From Pseudoxanthomonas sp. 3HH-4 (GTDB lineage: Bacteria > Pseudomonadota > Gammaproteobacteria > Xanthomonadales > Xanthomonadaceae): a DNA stretch of 64,000 nucleotides. Under the pieces are notes generated by a model, which was not told the DNA's origin, searched no databases, and worked only from the letters and a program-made list of their open reading frames with translations. Location of the stretch: assembly GCF_006716465.1 (NCBI RefSeq), contig NZ_VFPB01000001.1, positions 1,150,983 through 1,214,982 on the forward strand, in the 5' to 3' direction. Position 1 is the stretch's first letter. Every line of letters begins with the position of its first letter. A program made the position numbers and the translations under genes. This document shows, in pieces, positions 19,106 to 28,398 of this stretch.

Positions 19106-21094
19106 ATGAGCTCGCCGGGGACCCCGCAACTTACCTTCCGTGCCGTCGTGCTGGCCATCGTGCTGGCCGTCGTGCTGTCGGCCGCCAACGCCTACCTGGG
19201 CTTGTTCGCCGGCCTGACCGTGGCCACCGCCATCCCGGCGGCCGTTGTCTCGATGGGCGTGCTGCGCCTGCTGGGCGGCGGCACGATCCTGGAGAACAAC
19301 ATCGTGCAGACCGGTGCTTCCGCCGGCTCATCGATCGCGGCGGGCGTCATCTTCACCATCCCGGCGCTGATCATCCTGGGCTACTGGCAGGACTTCCAGT
19401 ACTCCTGGGTGCTGGCCATCGCCGGTCTCGGCGGCCTGCTGGGCGTGCTGTTCTCAGTGCCCCTGCGGCGTTCGATGATCGTCGAAGAACCGCTGCCCTT
19501 CCCCGAGGGCAAGGCCGCGGCCGAAGTGCTCAAGGCTGGCGAGAACCCGGGCCCCGGCCTGAAGATCCTGGCCTTCTCCGCCGCCATCGGCGCCGTGCTG
19601 AAAGTCGCCGCCCACAGCGGCATGCGCCTGATCCCGGATACTGCCGCCGGTGCGGGCTTCTTCGGCAAGTACCTCGGTTACATGGGCACCAACCTGTCGC
19701 CGGCGCTGCTGGGCGTGGGCTACATCGTCGGTCTGAACATCGGCATCGTGGTGCTGTCCGGCAGCATCCTGTCGTGGCATATCGCCATTCCGCTGTACCA
19801 CATGGCGTTCATGGGCACCGATCCTGCGCTGGCGCAGAGCATCGCGGGAGCGGGGCCGGAGGACATCGCGGGTGCGATCTGGTCGGCCAAGATCCGCTAC
19901 CTGGGTGTCGGCGCCATGTTGATCGGCGGTGTCTGGACGCTGTTCTCCCTGCGCAAGTCGCTGCTGTCGGGCGTGAAAAGCGGCATCGCGGCCGCGCGCG
20001 CCGGATCGGGTGGTGCCGAAGTCGCGGAGACCGAGCGCGACCTGCCGATGAAGTGGATGCTGGTGGCGCTGGTGGTGTTCGTGCTGCCTCTGCTGCTGCT
20101 GTACCAGGCCATCGTGGGCATGTGGCACGTCAGCATCCCGATGGCGATCATCATGATCGTGGCGGGCTTCCTGTTCGTGTCGGTGTCGGCCTACCTGGCC
20201 GGCCTGGTGGGTTCGTCGAACAACCCGGTGTCGGGCATCACCATCGCCACCATCCTGTTCGCCTCGGTCGTGCTGCTGTTGCTGCTGGGCGAGAGCGGAC
20301 GCATGGCGGTCGGTGTCGGCGGCGCGCCGCTGGGTGCGGTCGCCGCGATCATGATCGGCGCGGTGGTGTGCTGCGCGGCGGCCGTGGGCGGCGACAACCT
20401 GCAGGATCTCAAGGCCGGCTACATCGTCGGTGCCACGCCGTGGAAGCAGCAGCTGATGCTGGGCATCGGTGCGTTCTCCTGCGCGCTGATCATGGCGCCG
20501 GTGCTTAACATCCTGTCCGAGGCCTACGGCATCGGCGCGCCGACGGCCGAACATCCGAATCCGCTCTCCGCACCGCAGGCCACGCTGATGGCGTCGGTCG
20601 CCAAGGGCCTGTTCGGTGGCGAGCTGCCGTGGGGCATCATCGCCATCGGCGCCGTCATCGGTGCGGTCATCATCGCCATCGACGAGATGCTGAAGGCCCG
20701 GAAAAGCAGCTTCCGCGTGCCGGTGCTGGCGGCGGCCATCGGCATCTACCTGCCGCTGGAGCTGATGGTGCCGATCTTCCTCGGTGGCCTGTTGGCGTAC
20801 TTGGTCGAGAAGCGCCATGGCATGGTCGGCACGAAGGACGAGGAGGCGCGCGACCGCCTGCATCGTCCCGGCACCCTGTTCGCGGCGGGCCTGATCACGG
20901 GTGAGGCGCTGATGGGCATAGCCGTCGGCGTGGCCATCTACGCCACCAAGGATCGCGACGTGCTGGTGCTGCCCGAGGCGTTCCAGCAGGGTGAGATCGT
21001 CGGCCTGGTGATCCTGGCCATCGTCGGCTGGCTGCTGTACCGCACCGGCGCCAAGTCGAAGGCGCTGGGCGACGTGGAGCCTGGTCCCCGCTGA
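19106..21094 (+). CDS. OPT family oligopeptide transporter
   Basis: This 662-residue protein has about 14-16 hydrophobic spans and OPT-family stretches such as SAANAYLGLFAGLTVATAIPAAVVSMG, ENNIVQTGASAGSSIAAG and GSSNNPVSGIT. OPT carriers of this bacterial group import oligopeptides. The ATG at 19106 is the natural start; the open frame extends far upstream through the divergent gene, which is only shadow coding. It is followed 93 bases later by a second secreted S9 peptidase, which supports a role in peptide use. Confidence 0.93.
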   Translation: MSSPGTPQLTFRAVVLAIVLAVVLSAANAYLGLFAGLTVATAIPAAVVSMGVLRLLGGGTILENNIVQTGASAGSSIAAGVIFTIPALIILGYWQDFQYSWVLAIAGLGGLLGVLFSVPLRRSMIVEEPLPFPEGKAAAEVLKAGENPGPGLKILAFSAAIGAVLKVAAHSGMRLIPDTAAGAGFFGKYLGYMGTNLSPALLGVGYIVGLNIGIVVLSGSILSWHIAIPLYHMAFMGTDPALAQSIAGAGPEDIAGAIWSAKIRYLGVGAMLIGGVWTLFSLRKSLLSGVKSGIAAARAGSGGAEVAETERDLPMKWMLVALVVFVLPLLLLYQAIVGMWHVSIPMAIIMIVAGFLFVSVSAYLAGLVGSSNNPVSGITIATILFASVVLLLLLGESGRMAVGVGGAPLGAVAAIMIGAVVCCAAAVGGDNLQDLKAGYIVGATPWKQQLMLGIGAFSCALIMAPVLNILSEAYGIGAPTAEHPNPLSAPQATLMASVAKGLFGGELPWGIIAIGAVIGAVIIAIDEMLKARKSSFRVPVLAAAIGIYLPLELMVPIFLGGLLAYLVEKRHGMVGTKDEEARDRLHRPGTLFAAGLITGEALMGIAVGVAIYATKDRDVLVLPEAFQQGEIVGLVILAIVGWLLYRTGAKSKALGDVEPGPR

Positions 21095-21105
21095 CCGGAC
21101 ACATG

Positions 21106-21135
21106 GCGCGAAGGCGTGACCTCACGCCTTTGCGC
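21106..21135. terminator. Long hairpin after the OPT gene, no T-run
   Basis: A 13-pair stem (one G-U pair) forms between 21106-21118 and 21123-21135, with core AAGGCGTG pairing with CACGCCTT and a four-base ACCT loop. It follows the OPT stop by 11 bases. No T-run follows, so it may stabilise RNA or attenuate transcription rather than terminate fully. Confidence 0.42.
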
Positions 21136-21187
21136 CGCGGCGCGCTTAGCGCCTACCATCGGGGTTTCCCTGTTGCCGGAGCCCCGG

Positions 21188-23254
21188 ATGAAGCTGAAAT
21201 CCGCCCTGTTGCCCCTCTGCCTGCTGGCGGCGCTGCCGTCGTTGGCCCACGCGCGTGGCCTGGACGTGCGTGACCTGCAGAAGCTGGACCGCGTGTCCTC
21301 GCCGGTCCTTTCGCCTGACGGCGGCACCGTCGTATTTGCCAAGCGCATTGTCGATGCCGAGGTGGTCAAGGCCAGCAGCAGCCTGTGGGTCCGCAACCTG
21401 CTGACCCGTGACATGGCGCCGCCCAAGCGGTTGACACCGGAAGGCTGGAGCGTCAATTCGCCCTCGTTCTCACCAGACGGCAGGACGGTCTATTTCCTCA
21501 GCGCCAAGTCCGGCACGCAGCAGCTGTATGCGCTGCCGGTTGCCGGTGGTACGCCGCGCCAGCTGACGGCATTCGCACTCGACGTGGCCGGCTACAAACT
21601 CTCGCCGGATGGAGCGCGCGTGCTCTTCAGCACCGACACCTTCGCCGAGTGCAAGGCCGATTTCGCCTGCACGAAGAAGAAGCTCGACGACACCGCCGCC
21701 AAGAAGAGCACCGGCGTGATCTACGACGGCCTGTTCGTCCGCCACTGGGATACCTGGGTCGACGGCCGTCGCAGCCGCCTGTTCGTGGCCGCATTGCCGG
21801 AAGGCAAGGCCAAGCCGGTCGCCAACGCCACCTCGCTCACGGACGCGATCGATGGCGATGCGCCGTCCAAGCCGTTTGGCGGTGCTGAAGAGTACACCTG
21901 GTCACCCGACGGTAGCGCCGTCGTCGCCGCTATCCGCGTCGCCGGCAAGGGCGAAGCCTGGTCCACCAACTTCGACCTGTACCAGTTCGCCGCTGATGGC
22001 GGCACAGCGCCCGTCAACCTTACCGCCGCTAATCCCGCGTGGGATACCGGCCCGGTCTTCAGTGCCGACGGCAAGACCCTCTACTACCGCGCCATGAAGC
22101 GCGCAGGCTTCGAAGCCGACCGCTTCGGCCTGATGGCGATGGACCTCGCCACGAAGCAGGTGCGCGAGATCGCACCGACGTGGGATCGTTCCGCCGATGG
22201 CATCGTGCTGTCGAAGGATGGCGCGACGATCTACACAACCGCGCAGGACGTGGGCCAGCATCCCCTGTTCGCCGTGGATGCCTCGAGTGGCGACGTGAAG
22301 AAGGTCATCGGCGACGGCAGCATCTCGGCCTTCGACATCGCCGGCGACACGCTGGCGCTCACCCGCAACACGCTGAAGAGTGGCGATCAGCTGTTCACGA
22401 CGGATCTGTCCGGCGCACCACTGCGCGCCATCACCCCCAGCGCCGGCGACATGCTGAAGGACGTCCAGTTCGGCGATTACGAGCAGTTCACCTTCAAGGG
22501 CTGGAACAACGAGACCGTGCACGGTTACGTGGTCAAGCCGCACGACTACGTGGAAGGCCGGACGTATCCGGTCGCGTTCCTGATCCATGGCGGCCCGCAG
22601 GGCAGCTTCGGCGACGGCTGGAGCTACCGCTGGAATCCGCAGACGTACGCGGGGCAGGGCTATGCGGTGGTGATGATCGACTTCCATGGTTCCACCGGTT
22701 ACGGCCAGGCCTTCACCGATGCGATCAGCCAGCACTGGGGCGACCGTCCGCTGGAGGACCTGCAGAAGGGTTGGGCCGCCGCGCAGGAGAAGTACACCTT
22801 CCTCGATGGGAAGAACGCGTGCGCCCTGGGCGCCAGCTACGGCGGCTACATGATCAACTGGATCGCGGGCAACTGGAACGAGCCGTGGAAGTGCCTGGTC
22901 AACCACGACGGTGTGTTCGACATCCGTTCGATGGGCTACGTGACCGAGGAGCTGTGGTTCACCGAGTGGGAGAACGGCGGCACGCCGTACGACGTGCCGA
23001 AGAACGTCGAGAAGTTCAATCCGGTCAACCACGTCGCCAAGTGGCGAGTACCGATGCTGGTGGTACAGGGCGAGAAGGACTACCGCGTGCCGGTCGACCA
23101 GGGCCTGTCCACGTTCACAGCGCTGCAGCGCAAGGGCATCGACTCGAAGCTGCTTTACTTCCCCGACGAGAACCACTGGGTGCTCAAGCCGCAGAACAGC
23201 ATCCTGTGGCACGACACCGTCAATGCCTGGCTGAAGCAGCACATCGGCCGTTGA
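21188..23254 (+). CDS. Secreted S9 family peptidase (second copy)
   Basis: This 688-residue peptidase has a signal peptide (MKLKSALLPLCLLAALPSLAHA), TolB-like propeller repeats such as SPDGGTVVFAKR and SFSPDGRTVYFL, and a C-terminal catalytic domain. The triad is S550 in GASYGGYM, D631 in GEKDYRVP, and H663 in DENHWV. It resembles periplasmic dipeptidyl peptidases or acylaminoacyl peptidases. It is likely transcribed with the upstream OPT transporter and ends at a strong terminator. Confidence 0.93.
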   Translation: MKLKSALLPLCLLAALPSLAHARGLDVRDLQKLDRVSSPVLSPDGGTVVFAKRIVDAEVVKASSSLWVRNLLTRDMAPPKRLTPEGWSVNSPSFSPDGRTVYFLSAKSGTQQLYALPVAGGTPRQLTAFALDVAGYKLSPDGARVLFSTDTFAECKADFACTKKKLDDTAAKKSTGVIYDGLFVRHWDTWVDGRRSRLFVAALPEGKAKPVANATSLTDAIDGDAPSKPFGGAEEYTWSPDGSAVVAAIRVAGKGEAWSTNFDLYQFAADGGTAPVNLTAANPAWDTGPVFSADGKTLYYRAMKRAGFEADRFGLMAMDLATKQVREIAPTWDRSADGIVLSKDGATIYTTAQDVGQHPLFAVDASSGDVKKVIGDGSISAFDIAGDTLALTRNTLKSGDQLFTTDLSGAPLRAITPSAGDMLKDVQFGDYEQFTFKGWNNETVHGYVVKPHDYVEGRTYPVAFLIHGGPQGSFGDGWSYRWNPQTYAGQGYAVVMIDFHGSTGYGQAFTDAISQHWGDRPLEDLQKGWAAAQEKYTFLDGKNACALGASYGGYMINWIAGNWNEPWKCLVNHDGVFDIRSMGYVTEELWFTEWENGGTPYDVPKNVEKFNPVNHVAKWRVPMLVVQGEKDYRVPVDQGLSTFTALQRKGIDSKLLYFPDENHWVLKPQNSILWHDTVNAWLKQHIGR

Positions 23255-23262
23255 GCGTCATG

Positions 23263-23295
23263 CGATGGCCGGCCGGGTGCCGGCCATCGTCTTTT
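23263..23295 (+). terminator. Rho-independent terminator after second S9 peptidase
   Basis: CGATGGCCGG at 23263-23272 pairs with CCGGCCATCG at 23280-23289 around a seven-base loop, followed by TCTTTT. It ends the OPT-peptidase unit before the DUF819 gene. Confidence 0.72.
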
Positions 23296-23322
23296 CCGAA
23301 GTCCGTAGGGGAGTCCTGATCG

Positions 23323-24582
23323 ATGGCGATCGAAGCCACCGCACCATCCACTGCACTGATCCAGAACGACGCCGTCGTGATGGGCCTGCTCGCCGCCACG
23401 CTGGCGTTCGTCTTCTGGGGCGCCTCGCGTCCGGCCGGCGCATGGAAGAAGTTCTACGCCGTCGTACCCGCGCTGTTGATGTGCTATTTGCTCCCGGCGA
23501 TCTACAACAGCGTCGGGCTGATCGATGGCAGCGCGTCGGGCCTGTACGCGATGGCGCGCGACTACATGCTGCCCAGCTCACTGGCGCTGTTCTGCATCGC
23601 CATCGACCTCGTCGCGATCCTGCGGCTGGGGCCCAAGGCGATCATCATGTTCCTGACCGGCACAGCGGGCGTGATGCTGGGTGCCGTCGTGTCGTTCCTC
23701 GCACTGGGCATCATCCATCCGGAAACCGTGGGCGGTGATACCTGGAGTGGCATGGCCACGCTCGCCGGCAGCTGGATCGGCGGTGGTGCCAACCAGGCCG
23801 CGATGAAGGAAGTATTCGCCGTCGATTCCACCCTGTTCGGGCAGTTCGTCGCGGTCGATATCCTGGTCGCCAACGTGTGGATGGCGTTCCTGCTGTTCCT
23901 GATTCCGCGCGCCGCCAGGATCGACCGCTGGATGGGGGCCGACACCCGCGTGATCGACGACCTGCGCGAGCGCATGGAGAGTTACCACGCGCAGCATGCC
24001 CGCAATCCCACGCTCACCGACCTGATGATCATCCTGGGCATCGGCTTGGGCACGACGGGCCTGGCGCACTTCCTTGCCACCCCCCTGGTCGAGTGGATCA
24101 AGACCTTGCCGACAGAATGGAGGCTCGAGGACTTCAGTCTGACCTCCACGTTCTTCTGGATGGTGGTGATCGCCACCACGGTCGGCCTGCTGCTCAGTTT
24201 CACGCGCGCCCGCCAGATGGAGGGCGCCGGTGCATCGAAAGTCGGCACCGCGATGCTGTACGTGCTGATCGCCACCATCGGTATGCACATGGACCTGAAG
24301 GCGCTGGTCGACAAACCGTGGCTGTTCCTGCTGGGCGCGATCTGGATCCTGACGCACGGCCTGCTGCTCTTCATCGTCGCCAAGCTGATCAAGGCGCCGC
24401 TGTTTTTCGCTGCCGTGGGTTCGCAGGCGAACATCGGCGCGGCGGCGTCCGCGCCGGTCGTGGCCAGCGCATTCCATCCGTCTCTCGCTCCCGTTGCGGT
24501 GCTGCTCGCGGTGTTCGGCTATGCGCTGGGTACGTACTGCGCGTACATCACCGGCATCGTGCTGCGCGGCATGGCGGGGTAG
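23323..24582 (+). CDS. DUF819 family membrane protein
   Basis: This 419-residue polytopic inner-membrane protein has about ten or more spans and matches the DUF819 (YjcL-like) family. Typical stretches are WIGGGANQAAMKEVF and GSQANIGAAASAPVVASAFHP, whose symmetrical small-residue pattern resembles a transporter with inverted repeats. The ATG at 23323 has GGGGAG about ten bases upstream. Function is not established from sequence. Its position between a secreted peptidase and cstA hints at small-molecule or peptide transport, but that is inference. Confidence 0.85.
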   Translation: MAIEATAPSTALIQNDAVVMGLLAATLAFVFWGASRPAGAWKKFYAVVPALLMCYLLPAIYNSVGLIDGSASGLYAMARDYMLPSSLALFCIAIDLVAILRLGPKAIIMFLTGTAGVMLGAVVSFLALGIIHPETVGGDTWSGMATLAGSWIGGGANQAAMKEVFAVDSTLFGQFVAVDILVANVWMAFLLFLIPRAARIDRWMGADTRVIDDLRERMESYHAQHARNPTLTDLMIILGIGLGTTGLAHFLATPLVEWIKTLPTEWRLEDFSLTSTFFWMVVIATTVGLLLSFTRARQMEGAGASKVGTAMLYVLIATIGMHMDLKALVDKPWLFLLGAIWILTHGLLLFIVAKLIKAPLFFAAVGSQANIGAAASAPVVASAFHPSLAPVAVLLAVFGYALGTYCAYITGIVLRGMAG

Positions 24583-24600
24583 GGCAAGATCAGGGTCTCC

Positions 24601-24680
24601 TGTAGGAGCGACGTAAGTCGCGACGTTGATATTTCCGGTTGCGACTCACCGGTGCCGGCGTGCCGGCACCACTCCTACAG
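24601..24680. repeat. GTAG-headed palindromic repeat pair, copy B
   Basis: TGTAGGAGCGACGTAAGTCG starts at 24601 and ends about 24624. A facing, diverged unit ends CTCCTACAG at 24680 and contains the palindrome GGTGCCGGCGTGCCGGCACC. The pair lies between the convergent DUF819 and ybdD genes. Confidence 0.78.
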
Positions 24681-24684
24681 AAGC

Positions 24685-24722
24685 AAAAAAGGGCGAAGCC
24701 ATTGGCTTCGCCCTTCTTCTTT
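24685..24722. terminator. Bidirectional terminator between DUF819 gene and ybdD
   Basis: AAGGGCGAAGCC at 24689-24700 pairs with GGCTTCGCCCTT at 24704-24715 around a three-base loop. An A-run precedes the stem and a T-rich run follows it, so it can end transcription in both directions. Confidence 0.8.
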
Positions 24723-24738
24723 CCTCATTTCTGTCCGA

Positions 24739-24963
24739 TCAGCAGCAGCGAAACCCACTCCTGCCGCCGAACCGCGCTTCCTGCCGTTCGCGGAAGAACG
24801 TCTTGTAGTCCATCGGCTCGCGGTCCGGATGCTTCTCCAGCACATGCCGGACATAGTTGTCGTAATCCGGCACGCCGCAGCACAGCCGCGCCGTCTGCAC
24901 GAGCCTTCGCCACACACGTTTGTGCGTGGCGAAGTGCGAGAGCGGAACGAGTTCCGTGCCCAT
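24739..24963 (-). CDS. YbdD/YjiX family small protein, CstA partner
   Basis: This 74-residue protein matches the YbdD/YjiX family by its PDYDNYVRHVLEKHPDREPMDY core and by position. Such genes follow CstA/BtsT-type transporters in many proteobacteria. Its ATG at 24963 lies three bases after the cstA stop, so the two are one transcript. The biochemical role of the small partner is not settled. It carries a CC near residue 29 and another at the C-terminus. Confidence 0.87.
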   Translation of the reverse strand: MGTELVPLSHFATHKRVWRRLVQTARLCCGVPDYDNYVRHVLEKHPDREPMDYKTFFRERQEARFGGRSGFRCC

Positions 24964-24966
24964 GGC

Positions 24967-27054
24967 TTACAGCCAGGCCTTCTGCTGTTCTTCGCTCAGC
25001 GCGACGAACGGCGTCTCGCGGTCGCTGCGCTCGCTGCTGCGACGGGCCTTGGCAATCGCCCGCAGCGCATATACCAGCACGCTGAGCACCACGAACAGGA
25101 ACAGCACGGTCAAACCCGTGTTGACGTAGCTGTTGACCACCACCTGGTGCATCTGGCCCATGCTCTTCGCCGCGCCGAGCAGTTGGCCGTCGGCGATGGC
25201 GGCCTGGTACTTCTTGGCCTGCGCCACGAAGCCGACCGCCGGATTGCTGTCGAAGATCTTGATCAGGCCCGCGTACGTGGTGCAGATCAGCAGCCAGATG
25301 GTGGGGATGACCGTCACCCACGCATAGCGGTCGCGCTTCATCTTGAACAGCACCACCGTGCACAGCATCAGCGCGATGCCGGCCAGCATCTGGTTGGCGA
25401 TGCCGAACAGTGGCCACAGTGTGTTGATGCCGCCGAGCGGATCCACCACGCCCTGGTAGAGGAAGTACCCCCACAGTGCGACGCAGCCGGCCGTACCGAT
25501 GACGTTGGCACTCCATGAATCCGTCCTGCGCAACGGCGGGATGAAGTTGCCCAGCAGGTCCTGCAGCATGAAGCGGCCCGCGCGAGTGCCCGCATCCACC
25601 GCGGTCAGGATGAACAACGCTTCGAACAGGATGGCGAAGTGGTACCAGAACGCCATCATCGCGTCGCCGCCAGGCAGGGCATCGTGCAGGATCACCGCGA
25701 TGCCGACCGCCAGCGTCGGTGCGCCGCCCGCACGCGAGATGATGGTGCCCTCGCCGATATTGTGCGCCGTCTGTTCCAGCATTTCGGGCGTCACCAGGAA
25801 GCCCCAGCTGCTGACCTTCGCGGCCACGTCCACCGCCGTGGTGCCGATGGCGGCGGCGGGGCTGTTCATGGCGAAGTACACGCCGGGCTCGATGATGGAG
25901 GCTGCGACCAGCGCCATGATGGCGACGAACGATTCCATCAGCATGCCGCCGTAACCGATGTAGCGCGCATGCGTTTCATTGGCGAGCAGCTTGGGCGTGG
26001 TGCCCGAAGCGATCAGCGCGTGGAAGCCGGAGACCGCGCCGCAGGCGATGGTGATGAACAGGAACGGGAACAGTCCGCCCTTCCACACCGGGCCGTCGCC
26101 AGTGCTGGCGAATTGCGTGAACGCCGGCATCTTCAGCGAGGTCACTTCCGGGCTGGCGATGACGATGCCGATGGCCAGCGCCACGATCACGCCGATCTTC
26201 AGGAAGGTCGACAGGTAGTCGCGCGGCGCCAGCAGCAGCCACACCGGCAGCACCGCGGCCACGAAGCCGTAGCCGATCAGCATCCAGGTGATCTGGGTGC
26301 CGGTGAAGGTGAACGCCGGGCCCCAGGTGGGGTGCGCACCGACCTTGCCGCCGAACCAGATGGCCAGCAGCAGCAGGATGATGCCGACCACCGAGATCTC
26401 GCCGATCTTGCCGGGCCGGATGTAGCGCATGTAGACGCCCATGAGGATCGCGATGGGCATCGTGGCGATCACCGTGAACATGCCCCACGGGCTCTCGGCC
26501 AGCGCCTTCACCACGATCATCGCCAGCACCGCCAGGATGATGATCATGATCAGGAACGCGCCGAACAGCGCGATGGTGCCGGCCACCTGACCCATTTCCT
26601 CGCGGACCAGATCACCCAGCGAGCGGCCGTTGCGGCGGCTGGAGATGAACAGGACCATGAAGTCCTGCACCGCGCCGGCCAGCACCACGCCCGCGATCAG
26701 CCACAGCATGCCGGGCAGGTAGCCCATCTGCGCGGCTAGCACCGGGCCCACCAGCGGGCCGGCGCCGGCGATGGCGGCGAAGTGGTGGCCGAACAGCACG
26801 TGTTTGTTGGTGGGGACGTAGTCCAGCCCGTCATTGTTCAGATGCGCGGGGGTCGCCCGGCGCGGGTCCAGCCCCATCACGTTCTTCGCGATGTACAGGC
26901 TGTAGTAGCGGTAGGCGACCAGGTAGATGGACACCGCCGCCACGACGATCCACAGCGCGCTTATCTGCTCACCCTGGCGCAGCGCCACCACACCCAGGCA
27001 CACCGCGCCGAGCAGCGCGAGCGCCGCCCAGCCGATCTTGGAAAAACCGTTCAT
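24967..27054 (-). CDS. cstA: CstA family carbon-starvation transporter
   Basis: This 695-residue inner-membrane protein has about 16-18 spans. CstA-family landmarks are VPTNKHVLFGHHFAAIAGAGP in pieces, QDFMVLFISSRRNGRSLGDL, and GCVALWGYFLYQGVVDPLGG. CstA/BtsT proteins import pyruvate and in some species peptides. I prefer ATG 27054 (MNGFSKIG) because GGAGGG lies about eight bases upstream; the frame opens at 27072. It is followed directly by the small YbdD partner. No CRP site or sensor pair is visible nearby. Confidence 0.94.
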   Translation of the reverse strand: MNGFSKIGWAALALLGAVCLGVVALRQGEQISALWIVVAAVSIYLVAYRYYSLYIAKNVMGLDPRRATPAHLNNDGLDYVPTNKHVLFGHHFAAIAGAGPLVGPVLAAQMGYLPGMLWLIAGVVLAGAVQDFMVLFISSRRNGRSLGDLVREEMGQVAGTIALFGAFLIMIIILAVLAMIVVKALAESPWGMFTVIATMPIAILMGVYMRYIRPGKIGEISVVGIILLLLAIWFGGKVGAHPTWGPAFTFTGTQITWMLIGYGFVAAVLPVWLLLAPRDYLSTFLKIGVIVALAIGIVIASPEVTSLKMPAFTQFASTGDGPVWKGGLFPFLFITIACGAVSGFHALIASGTTPKLLANETHARYIGYGGMLMESFVAIMALVAASIIEPGVYFAMNSPAAAIGTTAVDVAAKVSSWGFLVTPEMLEQTAHNIGEGTIISRAGGAPTLAVGIAVILHDALPGGDAMMAFWYHFAILFEALFILTAVDAGTRAGRFMLQDLLGNFIPPLRRTDSWSANVIGTAGCVALWGYFLYQGVVDPLGGINTLWPLFGIANQMLAGIALMLCTVVLFKMKRDRYAWVTVIPTIWLLICTTYAGLIKIFDSNPAVGFVAQAKKYQAAIADGQLLGAAKSMGQMHQVVVNSYVNTGLTVLFLFVVLSVLVYALRAIAKARRSSERSDRETPFVALSEEQQKAWL

Positions 27055-27166
27055 TCGGCAACCCTCCGACAAGTCCGCACAAGGGTCGCCCCATGCGGGA
27101 GACCGGTCAATCCGTAATCCCGGATTCAGCCTTCGACTTTGGTCGCAGTGCGACGGCGTACTGCCG

Positions 27167-28180
27167 TCAGAGCCAGCGTGAGCGCTTGAACAGCCGGTAC
27201 AGGCCGAAGCAGGCCAGCGCCACGCCCGCGATCAGGATCGGATAAGCGAAGCGTCCGCCCAGTTCGGGCATGTGCTCGAAGTTCATGCCGTACCAGCTGG
27301 TGATCAACGTGGGCGCCGCGAGCAGGGCCGCCCATGCACCGAGGCGCTTGACCGTCTCGCCCTGCGCCAGCGTCACCAGCGACAGGTTGACGCTCAGTGC
27401 GGCGGTCAGCATCTCGCGCAGCGTGTCGGTGTACTCGTTCACGCGCAGCACGTGGTCCTGCACGTCGCGGAAGTAGAGGCGCACTTCTTCCGGGATCAGC
27501 GCGCTCTGCGAGCGGGTCAGCTGTGCCAGCACGTCCTGCAGCGGTGCCACCGCCAGCCGCATCTGGGTCAGTTCGCGCTTCAGGTCGTACAGCTTCACCA
27601 CCGTGCCGCGCCGGTAGGTGTCGGCGAAGATGTCCTTCTCCAGCGCGTCCAGGGTCTGCTTGAACTGGTCGATGATGGGGCGGTAGTTGTCGACGACATA
27701 GTCCAGTACCGCGTACAGCCCGTACGAAGGACCCAGCGCCAGCAGGTCGGCTTCGCGCTGCACGCGTTCGCGCACCGGCGCGTACGACAGCGACGCGCCG
27801 TGGCGCACAGTCACCAGGTAGCGGGGGCCGAGGAAGGCATGCGTCTCGCCGAAGCGGATGCGGTCGTCGACGACCTGCGCGGTGTGCACGGCCACGAACA
27901 GCGAGTTGCCGTAGGCCTCCAGCTTCGGGCGCTGATGCGCGTTCTGCGCGTCCTCCACGGCCAGGTCGTGCAGGCAGAACTCTTCCTGCAGCTTCTCCAG
28001 GATCGCATCGGCCGGTTCGTACAGGCCCACCCAGATGAAGCTGCCGTCGTCGATCGCGAGCACGTCGCTGATCTCGTCCAAGCCGATATCGCGCCGCTTG
28101 CCGCCCCGGTCGTATACCACGCAGTTGATGACGCACTGGGGCAGGGCGGGTTTCGTGTCGACGGCGGCGAGGTCGTTCAT
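27167..28180 (-). CDS. corA: CorA family divalent metal transporter
   Basis: This 337-residue protein has a long N-terminal cytoplasmic domain and two C-terminal membrane spans. The diagnostic YGMNFEHMPEL loop (GMN motif) sits between the spans. CorA pentamers admit Mg2+ and also Co2+ or Ni2+. The ATG at 28180 (MNDLAAV) is the likely start; the frame extends 30 codons upstream into a GTAG repeat and is unlikely to be used. It is a single gene on the minus strand, downstream of a repeat-rich gap. Confidence 0.93.
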   Translation of the reverse strand: MNDLAAVDTKPALPQCVINCVVYDRGGKRRDIGLDEISDVLAIDDGSFIWVGLYEPADAILEKLQEEFCLHDLAVEDAQNAHQRPKLEAYGNSLFVAVHTAQVVDDRIRFGETHAFLGPRYLVTVRHGASLSYAPVRERVQREADLLALGPSYGLYAVLDYVVDNYRPIIDQFKQTLDALEKDIFADTYRRGTVVKLYDLKRELTQMRLAVAPLQDVLAQLTRSQSALIPEEVRLYFRDVQDHVLRVNEYTDTLREMLTAALSVNLSLVTLAQGETVKRLGAWAALLAAPTLITSWYGMNFEHMPELGGRFAYPILIAGVALACFGLYRLFKRSRWL

Positions 28181-28227
28181 GGCGGGAATCGTGCGCCATG
28201 CGCGCGGTTGCGGCAACCCTGGCTCCC

Positions 28228-28387
28228 TGTAGGAGCGACGCGAGTCGCGACCGTCGCGACGACGCTCCATGGACGGGCGGCTGACACGGATCCTACGGCG
28301 CGAGGTGATGTCTCGTCCGCAGGATCCGTCTTTCGAAAGGTCTGGGTGGTTTTGTCTCTGCGGTCGCGACCCACGTCGCTCCTACAG
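28228..28387. repeat. GTAG-headed palindromic repeat pair, copy C
   Basis: TGTAGGAGCGACGCGAGTCG starts at 28228 and the facing unit ends CTCCTACA at about 28386, beginning CGGTCGCGAC at 28361. The pair fills most of the 218-base gap between the GH97 gene and corA, both on the minus strand. Besides these units I see nothing coding in the gap. Confidence 0.78.
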
Positions 28388-28398
28388 GGACGCATGCA

